The translations under genes were made by a program, and so were the position numbers. The notes beneath the pieces are model-generated. The model was not told where the DNA came from, made no database searches, and was given only the letters and a program-made list of their open reading frames with translations. From Nanobdellota archaeon (lineage in GTDB: Archaea > Nanobdellota > Nanobdellia > SCGC-AAA011-G17 > GW2011-AR17): 13,099 nt of DNA. The stretch is from contig JADHVA010000013.1 of the NCBI GenBank assembly GCA_016784245.1, positions 1-13,099 on the forward strand. The letters are read 5' to 3'. Positions 1 to 6,334 of this stretch are shown in pieces (within the stretch, counting starts at the first letter, position 1; every line of letters starts with the position of its first letter).

Positions 1-2
1 AA

Positions 3-122
3 GATGCACTAACAGAAGCAACTCAAAATGAAATTGGAAGAAGACTTAGATATAATGAAATACTTTTCATAGATGATTATTCTCCAGAAAGTATTCAAAA
101 AACAATTGAATATCTTAAGTAA
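3..122 (+). CDS. C-terminal fragment of an unidentified protein (5' end outside window)
   Basis: An open frame enters from the left edge and stops with TAA at 120-122, giving 39 residues with no internal stop. The visible residues are mostly charged and polar and end in a helix-like stretch (SPESIQKTIEYLK), as at the end of a globular cytosolic enzyme. No diagnostic motif is present and I do not recognise the family. The other two forward frames hit stops within the first 30 bases, which supports this frame. It ends 36 bases before the next start, and a promoter lies in that gap, so it is probably the last gene of an upstream unit. Confidence 0.6.
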   Translation, partial: DALTEATQNEIGRRLRYNEILFIDDYSPESIQKTIEYLK

Positions 123-138
123 ATAAAATTTATAAAGA
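121..138 (+). promoter_or_regulatory. Archaeal BRE/TATA promoter for the first operon
   Basis: The A-rich stretch AAATAAAA (BRE-like) is followed directly by TTTATAAA at 129-136. The box centre is about 26-27 bases before the ATG at 159, the distance expected if transcription begins at or within a base or two of the start codon. No Shine-Dalgarno sequence precedes that ATG, so a leaderless mRNA is likely. The call rests on sequence and spacing only. Confidence 0.6.
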
Positions 139-158
139 GGACATTATAAAATCAAAAG

Positions 159-968
159 ATGGCAATAAATCAAACACCTACCCTATGTATTTCATTAGCA
201 AGACATCCGGGGAAATTTGGTTTTACTGTTCATAATGTTGGATATAAAACTTTAGGATTAAATTTTCATTACCAACCTTTAGGTTTAGAAGATGAAACAA
301 AACTTCCAAATTTATTACAAACAGTTAGAGCTACTGGAATAAGAGGTTGTAGTATATCTATGCCATTCAAACCTTTAGTAATTCCTTTTTTAGATTTAAT
401 TGATCCAAAAGTTGCGACTATTGGTGCAGTAAACACAATTGTAAATGAAAATGGAAAATTAATTGGATATAATACAGATTATTCTGGTGCAAAAGAAGCA
501 CTCCCAGATCTTCAAGGTAAAAAAGTTTTAATGTTAGGCTCGGGTGGAGTTGCAAAAGCAATTGGTCTTGCTGTAAAAGAAAAAGGTGGTGATTTATATA
601 TTGCAAACAGAACAAAAGACAAAGCTAAACAACTTGCAACAACTCTAGAAGCAAAAGTTATTGACTGGGAAACAAGATTTCAAGAACAAGGATATTTATT
701 AATTAATTCTACTTCAATAGGTCTAAATTCAAATGAAACACCTTACTCACAAGACTATCTAAACAATTTTGAAATTATCTATGATGTTATTACTTCTCCA
801 ATTGAATCCAGAATAATTAGAGAAGCTAAAGAATTAGATTTAGAAGTTATTCCAGGATATGTTATGTGTGTAAATCAAGCTGCAGCACAATTTAAATTAT
901 ATACTGGACATGATGCACCAATTGAAGAAATGCAAAAAGCAGTAATTAATCTTTTAGGAGGAGAATAA
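159..968 (+). CDS. Shikimate dehydrogenase-like protein, SDH-L (HI0607) type
   Basis: This 269-residue protein has the AroE fold: a catalytic domain followed by a Rossmann NADP-binding domain. Visible landmarks are SISMPFK with the presumed catalytic Lys71, VNTIV with Asn92, NTD with Asp107, the dinucleotide loop GSGGVAKA (127-134), NRT (150-152), which suits NADP(H), NSTSIGL, and a QAAAQFKLYTG motif near the C terminus. From memory, LCISL...FGF..HN and GIRGC.(I/V)SMPFK match the Haemophilus HI0607 'SDH-L' branch better than canonical AroE, which has a GxPI.HS.SP N terminus. SDH-L enzymes are reported to be weak on shikimate, so the physiological substrate is open. No other shikimate-pathway gene is visible; it leads an operon of sugar-phosphate enzymes. 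The in-frame TAA at 147-149 makes the ATG at 159 the first usable start. Confidence 0.85.
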   Translation: MAINQTPTLCISLARHPGKFGFTVHNVGYKTLGLNFHYQPLGLEDETKLPNLLQTVRATGIRGCSISMPFKPLVIPFLDLIDPKVATIGAVNTIVNENGKLIGYNTDYSGAKEALPDLQGKKVLMLGSGGVAKAIGLAVKEKGGDLYIANRTKDKAKQLATTLEAKVIDWETRFQEQGYLLINSTSIGLNSNETPYSQDYLNNFEIIYDVITSPIESRIIREAKELDLEVIPGYVMCVNQAAAQFKLYTGHDAPIEEMQKAVINLLGGE

Positions 969-2228
969 ATGAAAAATTTTATATTAGATGTAGATGGTGT
1001 TATGACCACAGGACAATTTTTATATTCAGAAAAAGGCAAAGTTTACAAAATATTTGGTGCTCACGACTCGGATGGACTTAAATTATTAAAAAATAAAATT
1101 AAAATAAAATTTATTACTGCAGACAGAAGAGGTTTTCTTATTACAAAAAAAAGAATCCAAGAAGATATGGGTTATGAATTAGAACTTGTTTCTGAAGAAA
1201 GCAGATTAGATTATATGAAAAGAAATTTTAATTTAAATGAAACTATTTTTATGGGAGACGGAATTCATGATGCTCCAATCATAAAAGAATGTGCTTTTGG
1301 AATTACTCCACAAAATGCAAGAAAAGAAGCAAAGATTCTAGCTGACTTTGTTACAGAATCAAATTCAGCTGAAGGTGCTGTATGTGATGCTTGTATAGAA
1401 ATTAACAAAAGATTTTTTTCTGAAACTAATGAATCAATTAAAATAACTAAAATTGACTCAACTCCAAGATATATTTTTGAAAAATGGGAATACAACAATC
1501 CAGAAACAGATTTTATTAAATCTACAAATCTAAGAACAACTTTTATTCATAAAGGAGAAGCAGAATTAGAAATTAAAAATTCTTTTACTTCAGAAAAAGT
1601 TTTACTAAAAAAAGGACAAGGGTTCATAACTATTCCAAATGAAGAATACAAATTAACCAACATAAGCAAAGATTTTGTTGCTCTTTCTACACATTCAGAA
1701 GTCCCAGAAGGATTTTTAATCAAAGAAATTATCGACGAGGGATACACAAAAACTGAAATGCCTCTAACTACTTTTAAGATTATAAAAAATCCAAAAAGAG
1801 TTAGCAAACCTTGGGGTGGAGAACTATGGATTTCTTGGACCAATTTACATGTATTAAAACAAATTTGGATGACAGCAGGAAATCAATGTAGTTTACAATA
1901 CCACATAAACAAACTTGAAACAAATTATTTAACTGAAGGTGAAGCAGATGTTATTGATGGAATTGAAATTGATTTAACCAAACCTAGAGAAGAGATCAAT
2001 AAAGAAGTTTTATCATTAAATTTAAATGATTACAAAGAAAGAAGAAAACCTGGACAATTTTGGACTTCAAAAAAAGGAATTGTTCATAGAGTTATTTCAG
2101 TTACTGATTACATAGCTTATGAAACTTCAACTCCAGAACTTGATGATGTTGAAAGAATTAGTGATGATTCAGGAAGACAATCTGGTAGAATAGTTTCAGA
2201 ACATCTTGGAGGAGATCTTAATGTATAA
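969..2228 (+). CDS. KdsC-like HAD phosphatase fused to two cupin domains
   Basis: The protein has 419 residues in three parts. Residues 1-150 form a KdsC/CMP-NeuA-C-terminal-type HAD domain: DVDGVMTTG (nucleophile Asp7, acid/base Asp9), Thr50 in motif II, and GDGIHD (Asp97, Asp101). KdsC proteins are usually about 170-190 residues, so this domain has the normal size of a capless C0-type phosphatase. Residues about 165-245 look like a small cupin. Residues about 275-405 resemble a type II mannose-6-phosphate isomerase/RmlC-like cupin: KPWGGELWI, SLQYH (His312), Glu317, IVHRV (His373), and a TPELDDVERI..DSGR tail. The likely role is dephosphorylation of a sugar phosphate plus a cupin isomerase, epimerase or binding step; the substrate is unknown. 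The start has GGAGG at 957-961, and the ATG directly follows the upstream stop codon. Confidence 0.8.
   Translation: MKNFILDVDGVMTTGQFLYSEKGKVYKIFGAHDSDGLKLLKNKIKIKFITADRRGFLITKKRIQEDMGYELELVSEESRLDYMKRNFNLNETIFMGDGIHDAPIIKECAFGITPQNARKEAKILADFVTESNSAEGAVCDACIEINKRFFSETNESIKITKIDSTPRYIFEKWEYNNPETDFIKSTNLRTTFIHKGEAELEIKNSFTSEKVLLKKGQGFITIPNEEYKLTNISKDFVALSTHSEVPEGFLIKEIIDEGYTKTEMPLTTFKIIKNPKRVSKPWGGELWISWTNLHVLKQIWMTAGNQCSLQYHINKLETNYLTEGEADVIDGIEIDLTKPREEINKEVLSLNLNDYKERRKPGQFWTSKKGIVHRVISVTDYIAYETSTPELDDVERISDDSGRQSGRIVSEHLGGDLNV
2208..2214 (+). promoter_or_regulatory. Ribosome binding site GGAGGAG that fixes the start at 2221
   Basis: GGAGGAG lies inside the end of the HAD-cupin gene, with GGAGG ending 8 bases before the ATG at 2221. 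It favours that ATG over an in-frame TTG at 2206, because the site would otherwise be inside the coding region. The chosen start also puts LAAG at residues 7-10, as usual for nucleotidyltransferases. Confidence 0.7.
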
Positions 2229-3885
2229 GGTTTGTATTCTTGCTGCAGGAAAAAATAATAGAATCAAATATTCAGAATTAGTAAACAATGCATTACTTCC
2301 AGTAGGACACAAAGCAACTATTTCAAGAATAATTGAAAAATTTCCAAAAGATATTGAAATAGTAATTCCTCTTGGTTACAAAGCACAACAAGTAAAAGAT
2401 TACTTAGCAATAACTCATCCAGACAGACTAATCACATATGTTGAAATTGACAATTGGGAAGGACCAGGTTCAGGACCAGGATATTCTTTATTATCTTGTA
2501 AGCCTCATCTAAATTGCCCTTTCATATTTACTTCATGTGATACTTTAGTTGCTGAAGACATTCCAAAACCAACTCAAAACTGGATAGGTATTGCACCAGT
2601 AAAAAATTCAAAAAACTTTTGTATTTCAGAAGTTGTAAATGATAGAGTTATAAAATTCTTTGATAAATTTGAAACTGAAATCCTTTTACAAGTTTGTTTA
2701 GACTATAAAACAATTCTTGACAATGCTTTTATTGGAATGGCTGGAATAAATAATCACAAAGAATTCTGGCAAGGCTTAGAAGAAAGTAAAAGTGAACTAA
2801 TCCAAAATGAACTACAAGTTTCAAATGGCCTTAGAACATTAATTGAACACAAATTGGAAGCAATCCCGTTTACATGGTATGATACAGGAAATCAAAATTC
2901 TTATGAAATTACTTGTATTAACTTCAGTAAAAATAAAGTATTACCAAAAATCAACGAATTCATTTATTTTGAAAATAATAAAGTGATAAAATATTTTGCA
3001 AATCCAAAATCTGCAGAGGACAGAGTTAAACGAGCTAACCTTCTAAAAAACATCGTTCCAGAAATAACAATTAGCAAACCCCATTTTTATGCTTACGAAA
3101 TGATTGAAGGAAAAATGCTTTCAGACACATATAATCAAGAAACATTCAAAAATCTCCTAAAAAAACAAAGAGAAAAATTATGGAAAGAAATTGAATTATC
3201 TGAAGAACAAAAAATTAAATTCAAAATATTATGTAATAATTTCATGGAACACAAAACCAAAAATCGAATTAAAGATTTTTACTTAAGAACAGGAATTCAA
3301 GATGAAGAAGAAACAATCAATGGAGTTAGAGTTCCAACAATGGCTTCATTACTTGATAGAGTTAACTGGGAAAATCTTTCAGAAGGAATTCCAGTTTTAT
3401 TTCATGGAGATTTCCAACCTGAAAATATTATAATAAAAAATAATCAAGATTCAGTTTTAATTGACTGGAGACAGAACTTTGGAGGGATTTTAGAATATGG
3501 AGACCTTTACTATGATTTTGCTAAATTAGAACATGCACTTATTATTAACGCAGAAATTATCAGAAGAAATGAATTCTTTGTTAAAAAAAGAGGCAACATA
3601 ATTAATTACAACTATTTAGCAAAAGGAAACCTTCTTACATTCAGAAAAATCTTTCACAACTTTATTAAAGACAATAATTACGATCTCTACAAAGTAAGGC
3701 TACTTGGTGCTCTACATTTCCCTAACATTGCACCTTTACATCATACACCTTACAATATATTCCTATATTATTTAGGAAAACTAATGCTTTTTGAGATACT
3801 GGAGGAAAAAAATGAAACCAATCGAACAACTACTAAAACAATATCAGACAGAAACAATTCAATCTTTACAAGCTCTACCACTTGA
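2221..3885 (+). CDS. Nucleotidyltransferase - APH/choline kinase-type phosphotransferase fusion
   Basis: The protein has 554 residues. Residues 1-235 are a MobA/GlmU-like NTP transferase: LAAGKNNR at 7-14, ALLPVGHKA, the GPGSGPGYSLL segment (81-91), and SCDTL with the presumed metal-binding Asp107. Residues about 245-530 are an aminoglycoside/choline-kinase-like phosphotransferase: a beta-strand lysine in VIKYF (Lys257), the Brenner motif HGDFQPEN (395-402), and IDWRQNFGG with Asp415 for magnesium. Together they could phosphorylate a sugar and transfer a nucleotide to the sugar phosphate, giving an NDP-sugar. The usual lysine of the N-K-A-L-L-P segment is Asn23 here. The gene overlaps the previous one by 8 bases and the next by 74 bases; the last 24 residues, rich in Thr, Ser and Asn, come only from the overlap and look like a tail without a fold. 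Substrate and nucleotide are unknown. Confidence 0.82.
   Translation: MYKVCILAAGKNNRIKYSELVNNALLPVGHKATISRIIEKFPKDIEIVIPLGYKAQQVKDYLAITHPDRLITYVEIDNWEGPGSGPGYSLLSCKPHLNCPFIFTSCDTLVAEDIPKPTQNWIGIAPVKNSKNFCISEVVNDRVIKFFDKFETEILLQVCLDYKTILDNAFIGMAGINNHKEFWQGLEESKSELIQNELQVSNGLRTLIEHKLEAIPFTWYDTGNQNSYEITCINFSKNKVLPKINEFIYFENNKVIKYFANPKSAEDRVKRANLLKNIVPEITISKPHFYAYEMIEGKMLSDTYNQETFKNLLKKQREKLWKEIELSEEQKIKFKILCNNFMEHKTKNRIKDFYLRTGIQDEEETINGVRVPTMASLLDRVNWENLSEGIPVLFHGDFQPENIIIKNNQDSVLIDWRQNFGGILEYGDLYYDFAKLEHALIINAEIIRRNEFFVKKRGNIINYNYLAKGNLLTFRKIFHNFIKDNNYDLYKVRLLGALHFPNIAPLHHTPYNIFLYYLGKLMLFEILEEKNETNRTTTKTISDRNNSIFTSSTT
3801..3805 (+). promoter_or_regulatory. Ribosome binding site GGAGG that fixes the SIS start at 3812
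   Basis: GGAGG ends 6 bases before the ATG at 3812, inside the 3' part of the upstream gene. It favours that ATG over the in-frame TTG at 3791, which would add only seven basic residues and would place the ribosome site inside the gene. Confidence 0.7.
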
Positions 3886-4471
3886 AGAGATGACTTTAGC
3901 AAGTGTAGCTTTAATTCAAACTTATATGGCATCTGGAACAGTTTATGGCTGTGCAAATGGTGGACCAGCAGGAACAATTTCTCATGCTTTAATGGATATG
4001 AGCACACATCCTTTTGTTAGTGAAGACAAATCAAAACCTTTACCACCAGGTATCCCTGGATTAAGAACTGTTGACTTAGGAGCAAGTGGTGCAATGTTAA
4101 CAGGTTTAGCAAATGATCTTGGTTACGATCAAATTTTTGCACAACAGCTTAGAAATTATGAAATTAAAAAAAAGGATTTAGTAATTGGTTTAACTGGTAG
4201 TGGAACTTCTGGAAATATAATTAATGCTTTTGAAGTTGCTAGAGATGCTGGAGCACAAACAATTGCAATTGTTGGAGCAAGAAAAAATGGTGGAACTGCA
4301 AGAGACTTAGCAGACCATTGTATAATTATTCCTGGTGAAGGATCAGAATTCCCTGGACAAACTGGTGGAAATGATTTTAATTTAACCTATGAAGATTTAT
4401 CACTTCATGTTCTTCATGCAATGGTTGGAATATTAAAAGGAAGCATTTCTGAAAAATATTTAAGGAGATAA
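3812..4471 (+). CDS. SIS-domain sugar-phosphate isomerase, GmhA-like
   Basis: The 219-residue cytosolic protein has a single SIS domain. ANGGPAG (48-54) corresponds to the GNGGSHCD phosphate loop of GmhA, GLTGSGTSGN (126-135) to its GISTSGNS loop, and NDLGYDQIFAQQL to VGNDFGFNDIFSRYV. GmhA converts sedoheptulose 7-phosphate to D-glycero-D-manno-heptose 7-phosphate. By eye, the catalytic His180 of E. coli GmhA aligns with His202 here, but catalytic Glu65 aligns with Asp62. The protein is about 27 residues longer than E. coli GmhA, mainly from an insert after the first loop (PFVSEDKSKPLPPGIPG region). Next to transketolase, which can make sedoheptulose 7-phosphate, an aldose/ketose isomerase role is likely; a heptose substrate is only inferred. 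The stop codon ends one base before the next start. Confidence 0.82.
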   Translation: MKPIEQLLKQYQTETIQSLQALPLEEMTLASVALIQTYMASGTVYGCANGGPAGTISHALMDMSTHPFVSEDKSKPLPPGIPGLRTVDLGASGAMLTGLANDLGYDQIFAQQLRNYEIKKKDLVIGLTGSGTSGNIINAFEVARDAGAQTIAIVGARKNGGTARDLADHCIIIPGEGSEFPGQTGGNDFNLTYEDLSLHVLHAMVGILKGSISEKYLRR

Positions 4472-4472
4472 A

Positions 4473-5363
4473 ATGAAAGATAAAATAAAAATATTAGAAG
4501 AAAAAGCTTTGCATACAAGAAGATTAATTATCGAATCTCTTTATAGAACTCAATCTGGTCACCCAGGTCCTTCTTTATCTGTTACAGATTTAGTAACAAG
4601 TTTGTTTTTTGATGAAATGAATTTTGGTGAACCTACAAGAAATGTAATAAGACATTCAAAAACTGGAGAAAGACCAACTTTCGAACCTGCTTCAACTGAA
4701 AGAGATATTTTTATTCTTTCAAAAGGTCATGCAGCTCCAGCATTATATGCTGCACTTGCAGTAGGAGATTACATTCCTGAAAGAGAACTTATTAATACTT
4801 TAAGAGAAGTAGACAGTAGACTTGAAGGTCATCCTGTTAGAACTGCTTTACCAGAATACATTGACTTTTCAACAGGAGCTTTAGGTCAAGGTTTAAGTGG
4901 GGCTATTGGTTATTCTCTTGCCGCAAAACTTCAAGGTTTAGACAGAAGAACTTATGTTATTATTGGAGACGGAGAAAGTCAAGAAGGCCAAATTTGGGAA
5001 GCTGCAATGTCAGCAGCCACATTCGCAAGAGAAGGAAAACTAGGACATTTACTTGCAATTACCGACTACAATCAATTTCAAAATGATGGCGCTTCAACAA
5101 GGTTACTTCCTAGAGAACAACTTCCAAAAATGTGGGAAGCATTTGGTTGGAATGTTATTGAAGCTGATGGACATAATTATAAAAATTTATTAGAAGCATA
5201 TGAAAAAGCAAGAGAAGTTACAGACAAACCAACAATGATTATTGCTGATACTGTAAAAGGTAAAGGTGTTTCTTTTATGGAAAACACAATGTCTTGGCAT
5301 GCAAAAGCAATTGGTGAAAACGATTACAAAATAGCTATGAGTGAGCTTGGAGGAATGGAATGA
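4473..5363 (+). CDS. Transketolase, N-terminal (ThDP-binding) subunit
   Basis: The protein has 296 residues, the usual size for the N-terminal half of the split transketolases of archaea and some bacterial gene clusters. Transketolase moves a two-carbon ketol unit between sugar phosphates using thiamine diphosphate. Visible motifs are SGHPG (His30), LSKGHAAPALY (His86), EGHP, the ThDP/metal motif GDGESQEG beginning at 166 and ending with Asn200 in DYNQ, and SWHAK (His276). Relative to typical archaeal subunits there is an insert of about a dozen residues at about 53-76, before the ERDIFILSKGH segment. AAGGAG at 4462-4467 lies 5 bases before the ATG. The stop codon overlaps the next start as ATGA, so the two subunits are translationally coupled, which fits a 1:1 complex. 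Confidence 0.92.
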   Translation: MKDKIKILEEKALHTRRLIIESLYRTQSGHPGPSLSVTDLVTSLFFDEMNFGEPTRNVIRHSKTGERPTFEPASTERDIFILSKGHAAPALYAALAVGDYIPERELINTLREVDSRLEGHPVRTALPEYIDFSTGALGQGLSGAIGYSLAAKLQGLDRRTYVIIGDGESQEGQIWEAAMSAATFAREGKLGHLLAITDYNQFQNDGASTRLLPREQLPKMWEAFGWNVIEADGHNYKNLLEAYEKAREVTDKPTMIIADTVKGKGVSFMENTMSWHAKAIGENDYKIAMSELGGME

Positions 5364-6292
5364 AATCAACAAGAGAATCATTTGGTGAATCTTTATTAGA
5401 TTTAGGTTCAAGATATGAAAATATTTTAGTAGTTAGTGCAGACTTATGTGGTGCAACAAAAACAAAAGCTTTTGGACAACAATATCCAGACAGATTTTTT
5501 GAATGTGGAATTGCAGAATCCAATGCAGTTAGTATTGCATCAGGTTTAGCTCTTTCAGGTTACAGACCTTTCTTTAGTACATTCGGTGCATTCATGGAAG
5601 TTGCAACAAACCAAATAGCAAATTCAATTTGTTACAATAGAGCTCCTGTAGTTTTAGTTGGAACTCATGCTGGTTTAGCAATTGGTAAAGATGGTGCAAC
5701 TCAAATGGGAACTAGAGATTTAGCAATCATGAGAGCAATGCAAGGTTTAGAAATTTATCAACCTGCTGACAATGTAGAAACAAAAGCTATTATGGAATAT
5801 CTTGCTACAAGTTCAAACCCTGCTTATTTAAGATTATGTAGACAACCAATGCTTGAAGTAAACAAAAAAAATTACAAATTTATTCCAGGTAGAACAGTAA
5901 CTCTTAGACAAGGTAATGACATTGCAGTATATGCACAGGGAGGAACTGTTGAAACTGCATTAGAAGCAGCAAAAGAATTAGAAGAGCAACATAAAATCTC
6001 AACTAAAGTAATCAATGTACCATCTATACATCCTTTTGATGGAGCTTCAGTTGGAAAAGTTGCAAGAGATTTTGATAAAATTGTATCTATAGAAGATCAC
6101 AGAGTTATTGGTGGTCTTGGTGATATGATTGCTTCAGCTATTGTCGAGAATGATGGAAGTGCTTCTTTAACTAAAATAGGTCTACCAAAAGATTTCTTTG
6201 GAGAAAGTGGTAAGCCAGAAGACTTATACAAAAAATATGGTCTTGACAAGAAAAATCTTGTTGACACAGTATTAAGAGTTTTAGAAGCTTAA
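5360..6292 (+). CDS. Transketolase, C-terminal (pyrimidine-binding) subunit
   Basis: The 310-residue partner of the preceding subunit contains the pyrimidine-binding domain and the C-terminal transketolase domain. GIAESNAVSIASGLA carries the conserved glutamate (Glu53) that activates the aminopyrimidine of ThDP; family members usually read GIAEQN. THAGLAIGKDGATQ (102-115) supplies His103 and the conserved DG; YLRLCRQP (156-163) is the sugar-phosphate arginine region; and the last third has the typical GTVETALEAA and EDHRVIGGLG segments. GGAGG at 5349-5353 precedes the ATG, which overlaps the upstream TGA. It is the last gene of the operon and is followed by a T-rich stretch. With both subunits complete and all expected catalytic residues present, the enzyme should be active, either in the pentose phosphate pathway or dedicated to the sugar made by this operon. 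Confidence 0.92.
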   Translation: MKSTRESFGESLLDLGSRYENILVVSADLCGATKTKAFGQQYPDRFFECGIAESNAVSIASGLALSGYRPFFSTFGAFMEVATNQIANSICYNRAPVVLVGTHAGLAIGKDGATQMGTRDLAIMRAMQGLEIYQPADNVETKAIMEYLATSSNPAYLRLCRQPMLEVNKKNYKFIPGRTVTLRQGNDIAVYAQGGTVETALEAAKELEEQHKISTKVINVPSIHPFDGASVGKVARDFDKIVSIEDHRVIGGLGDMIASAIVENDGSASLTKIGLPKDFFGESGKPEDLYKKYGLDKKNLVDTVLRVLEA

Positions 6293-6298
6293 GCTTCC

Positions 6299-6313
6299 AA
6301 AAACTTATTAATA
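6299..6313 (+). promoter_or_regulatory. BRE/TATA promoter for the putative glycosyltransferase gene
   Basis: AAAAA followed by C and TTATTAATA (6305-6313) resembles BRE plus a TATA box, centred about 26 bases before the ATG at 6335. There is no Shine-Dalgarno sequence before that ATG, so a leaderless transcript is likely. This argues that the gene is expressed separately from the upstream operon. Confidence 0.5.
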
Positions 6314-6314
6314 C

Positions 6315-6331
6315 TCTTTTAATTTTTCTTT
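6315..6331 (+). terminator. T-rich stretch, possible archaeal terminator
   Basis: After the last gene of the first operon the + strand has TCTTTTAATTTTTCTTT, the kind of oligo-T run at which archaeal RNA polymerase often releases. There is no stem-loop next to it; a 14-base perfect palindrome at 6284-6297 has no loop and straddles the stop codon. The stretch also lies between the next gene's TATA box and start, so it may simply be spacer. Confidence 0.35.
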
Positions 6332-6334
6332 ACA

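Noticed and set aside
969..1424. The HAD domain as a genuine KDO-8-phosphate phosphatase
   Set aside because: No KdsA, KdsB or KdsD-type gene is visible and the organism looks archaeal; KdsC-like describes the fold, not the substrate.
2206..2220. Upstream TTG start for the kinase fusion, and similarly TTG at 3791 and 9421
   Set aside because: At 2206 and 3791 the strong GGAGG would lie inside the coding region and a better-spaced ATG follows. At 9421 the ATG at 9436 directly precedes the conserved LRTITIGI start.
159..6292. An aminoshikimate (AHBA, rif-like) cluster, suggested by the SDH-like gene, split transketolase and HAD phosphatase
   Set aside because: No aminodehydroquinate synthase, aminoDAHP synthase or AHBA synthase is present, while a SIS isomerase and a nucleotidyltransferase are, which fits sugar activation better.
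6284..6297. Perfect 14-base palindrome GAAGCTTAAGCTTC across the end of the transketolase C gene
   Set aside because: It has no loop, overlaps codons and a stop codon, and palindromes of this length are expected a few times by chance in 13 kb of AT-rich sequence. No second copy was seen.
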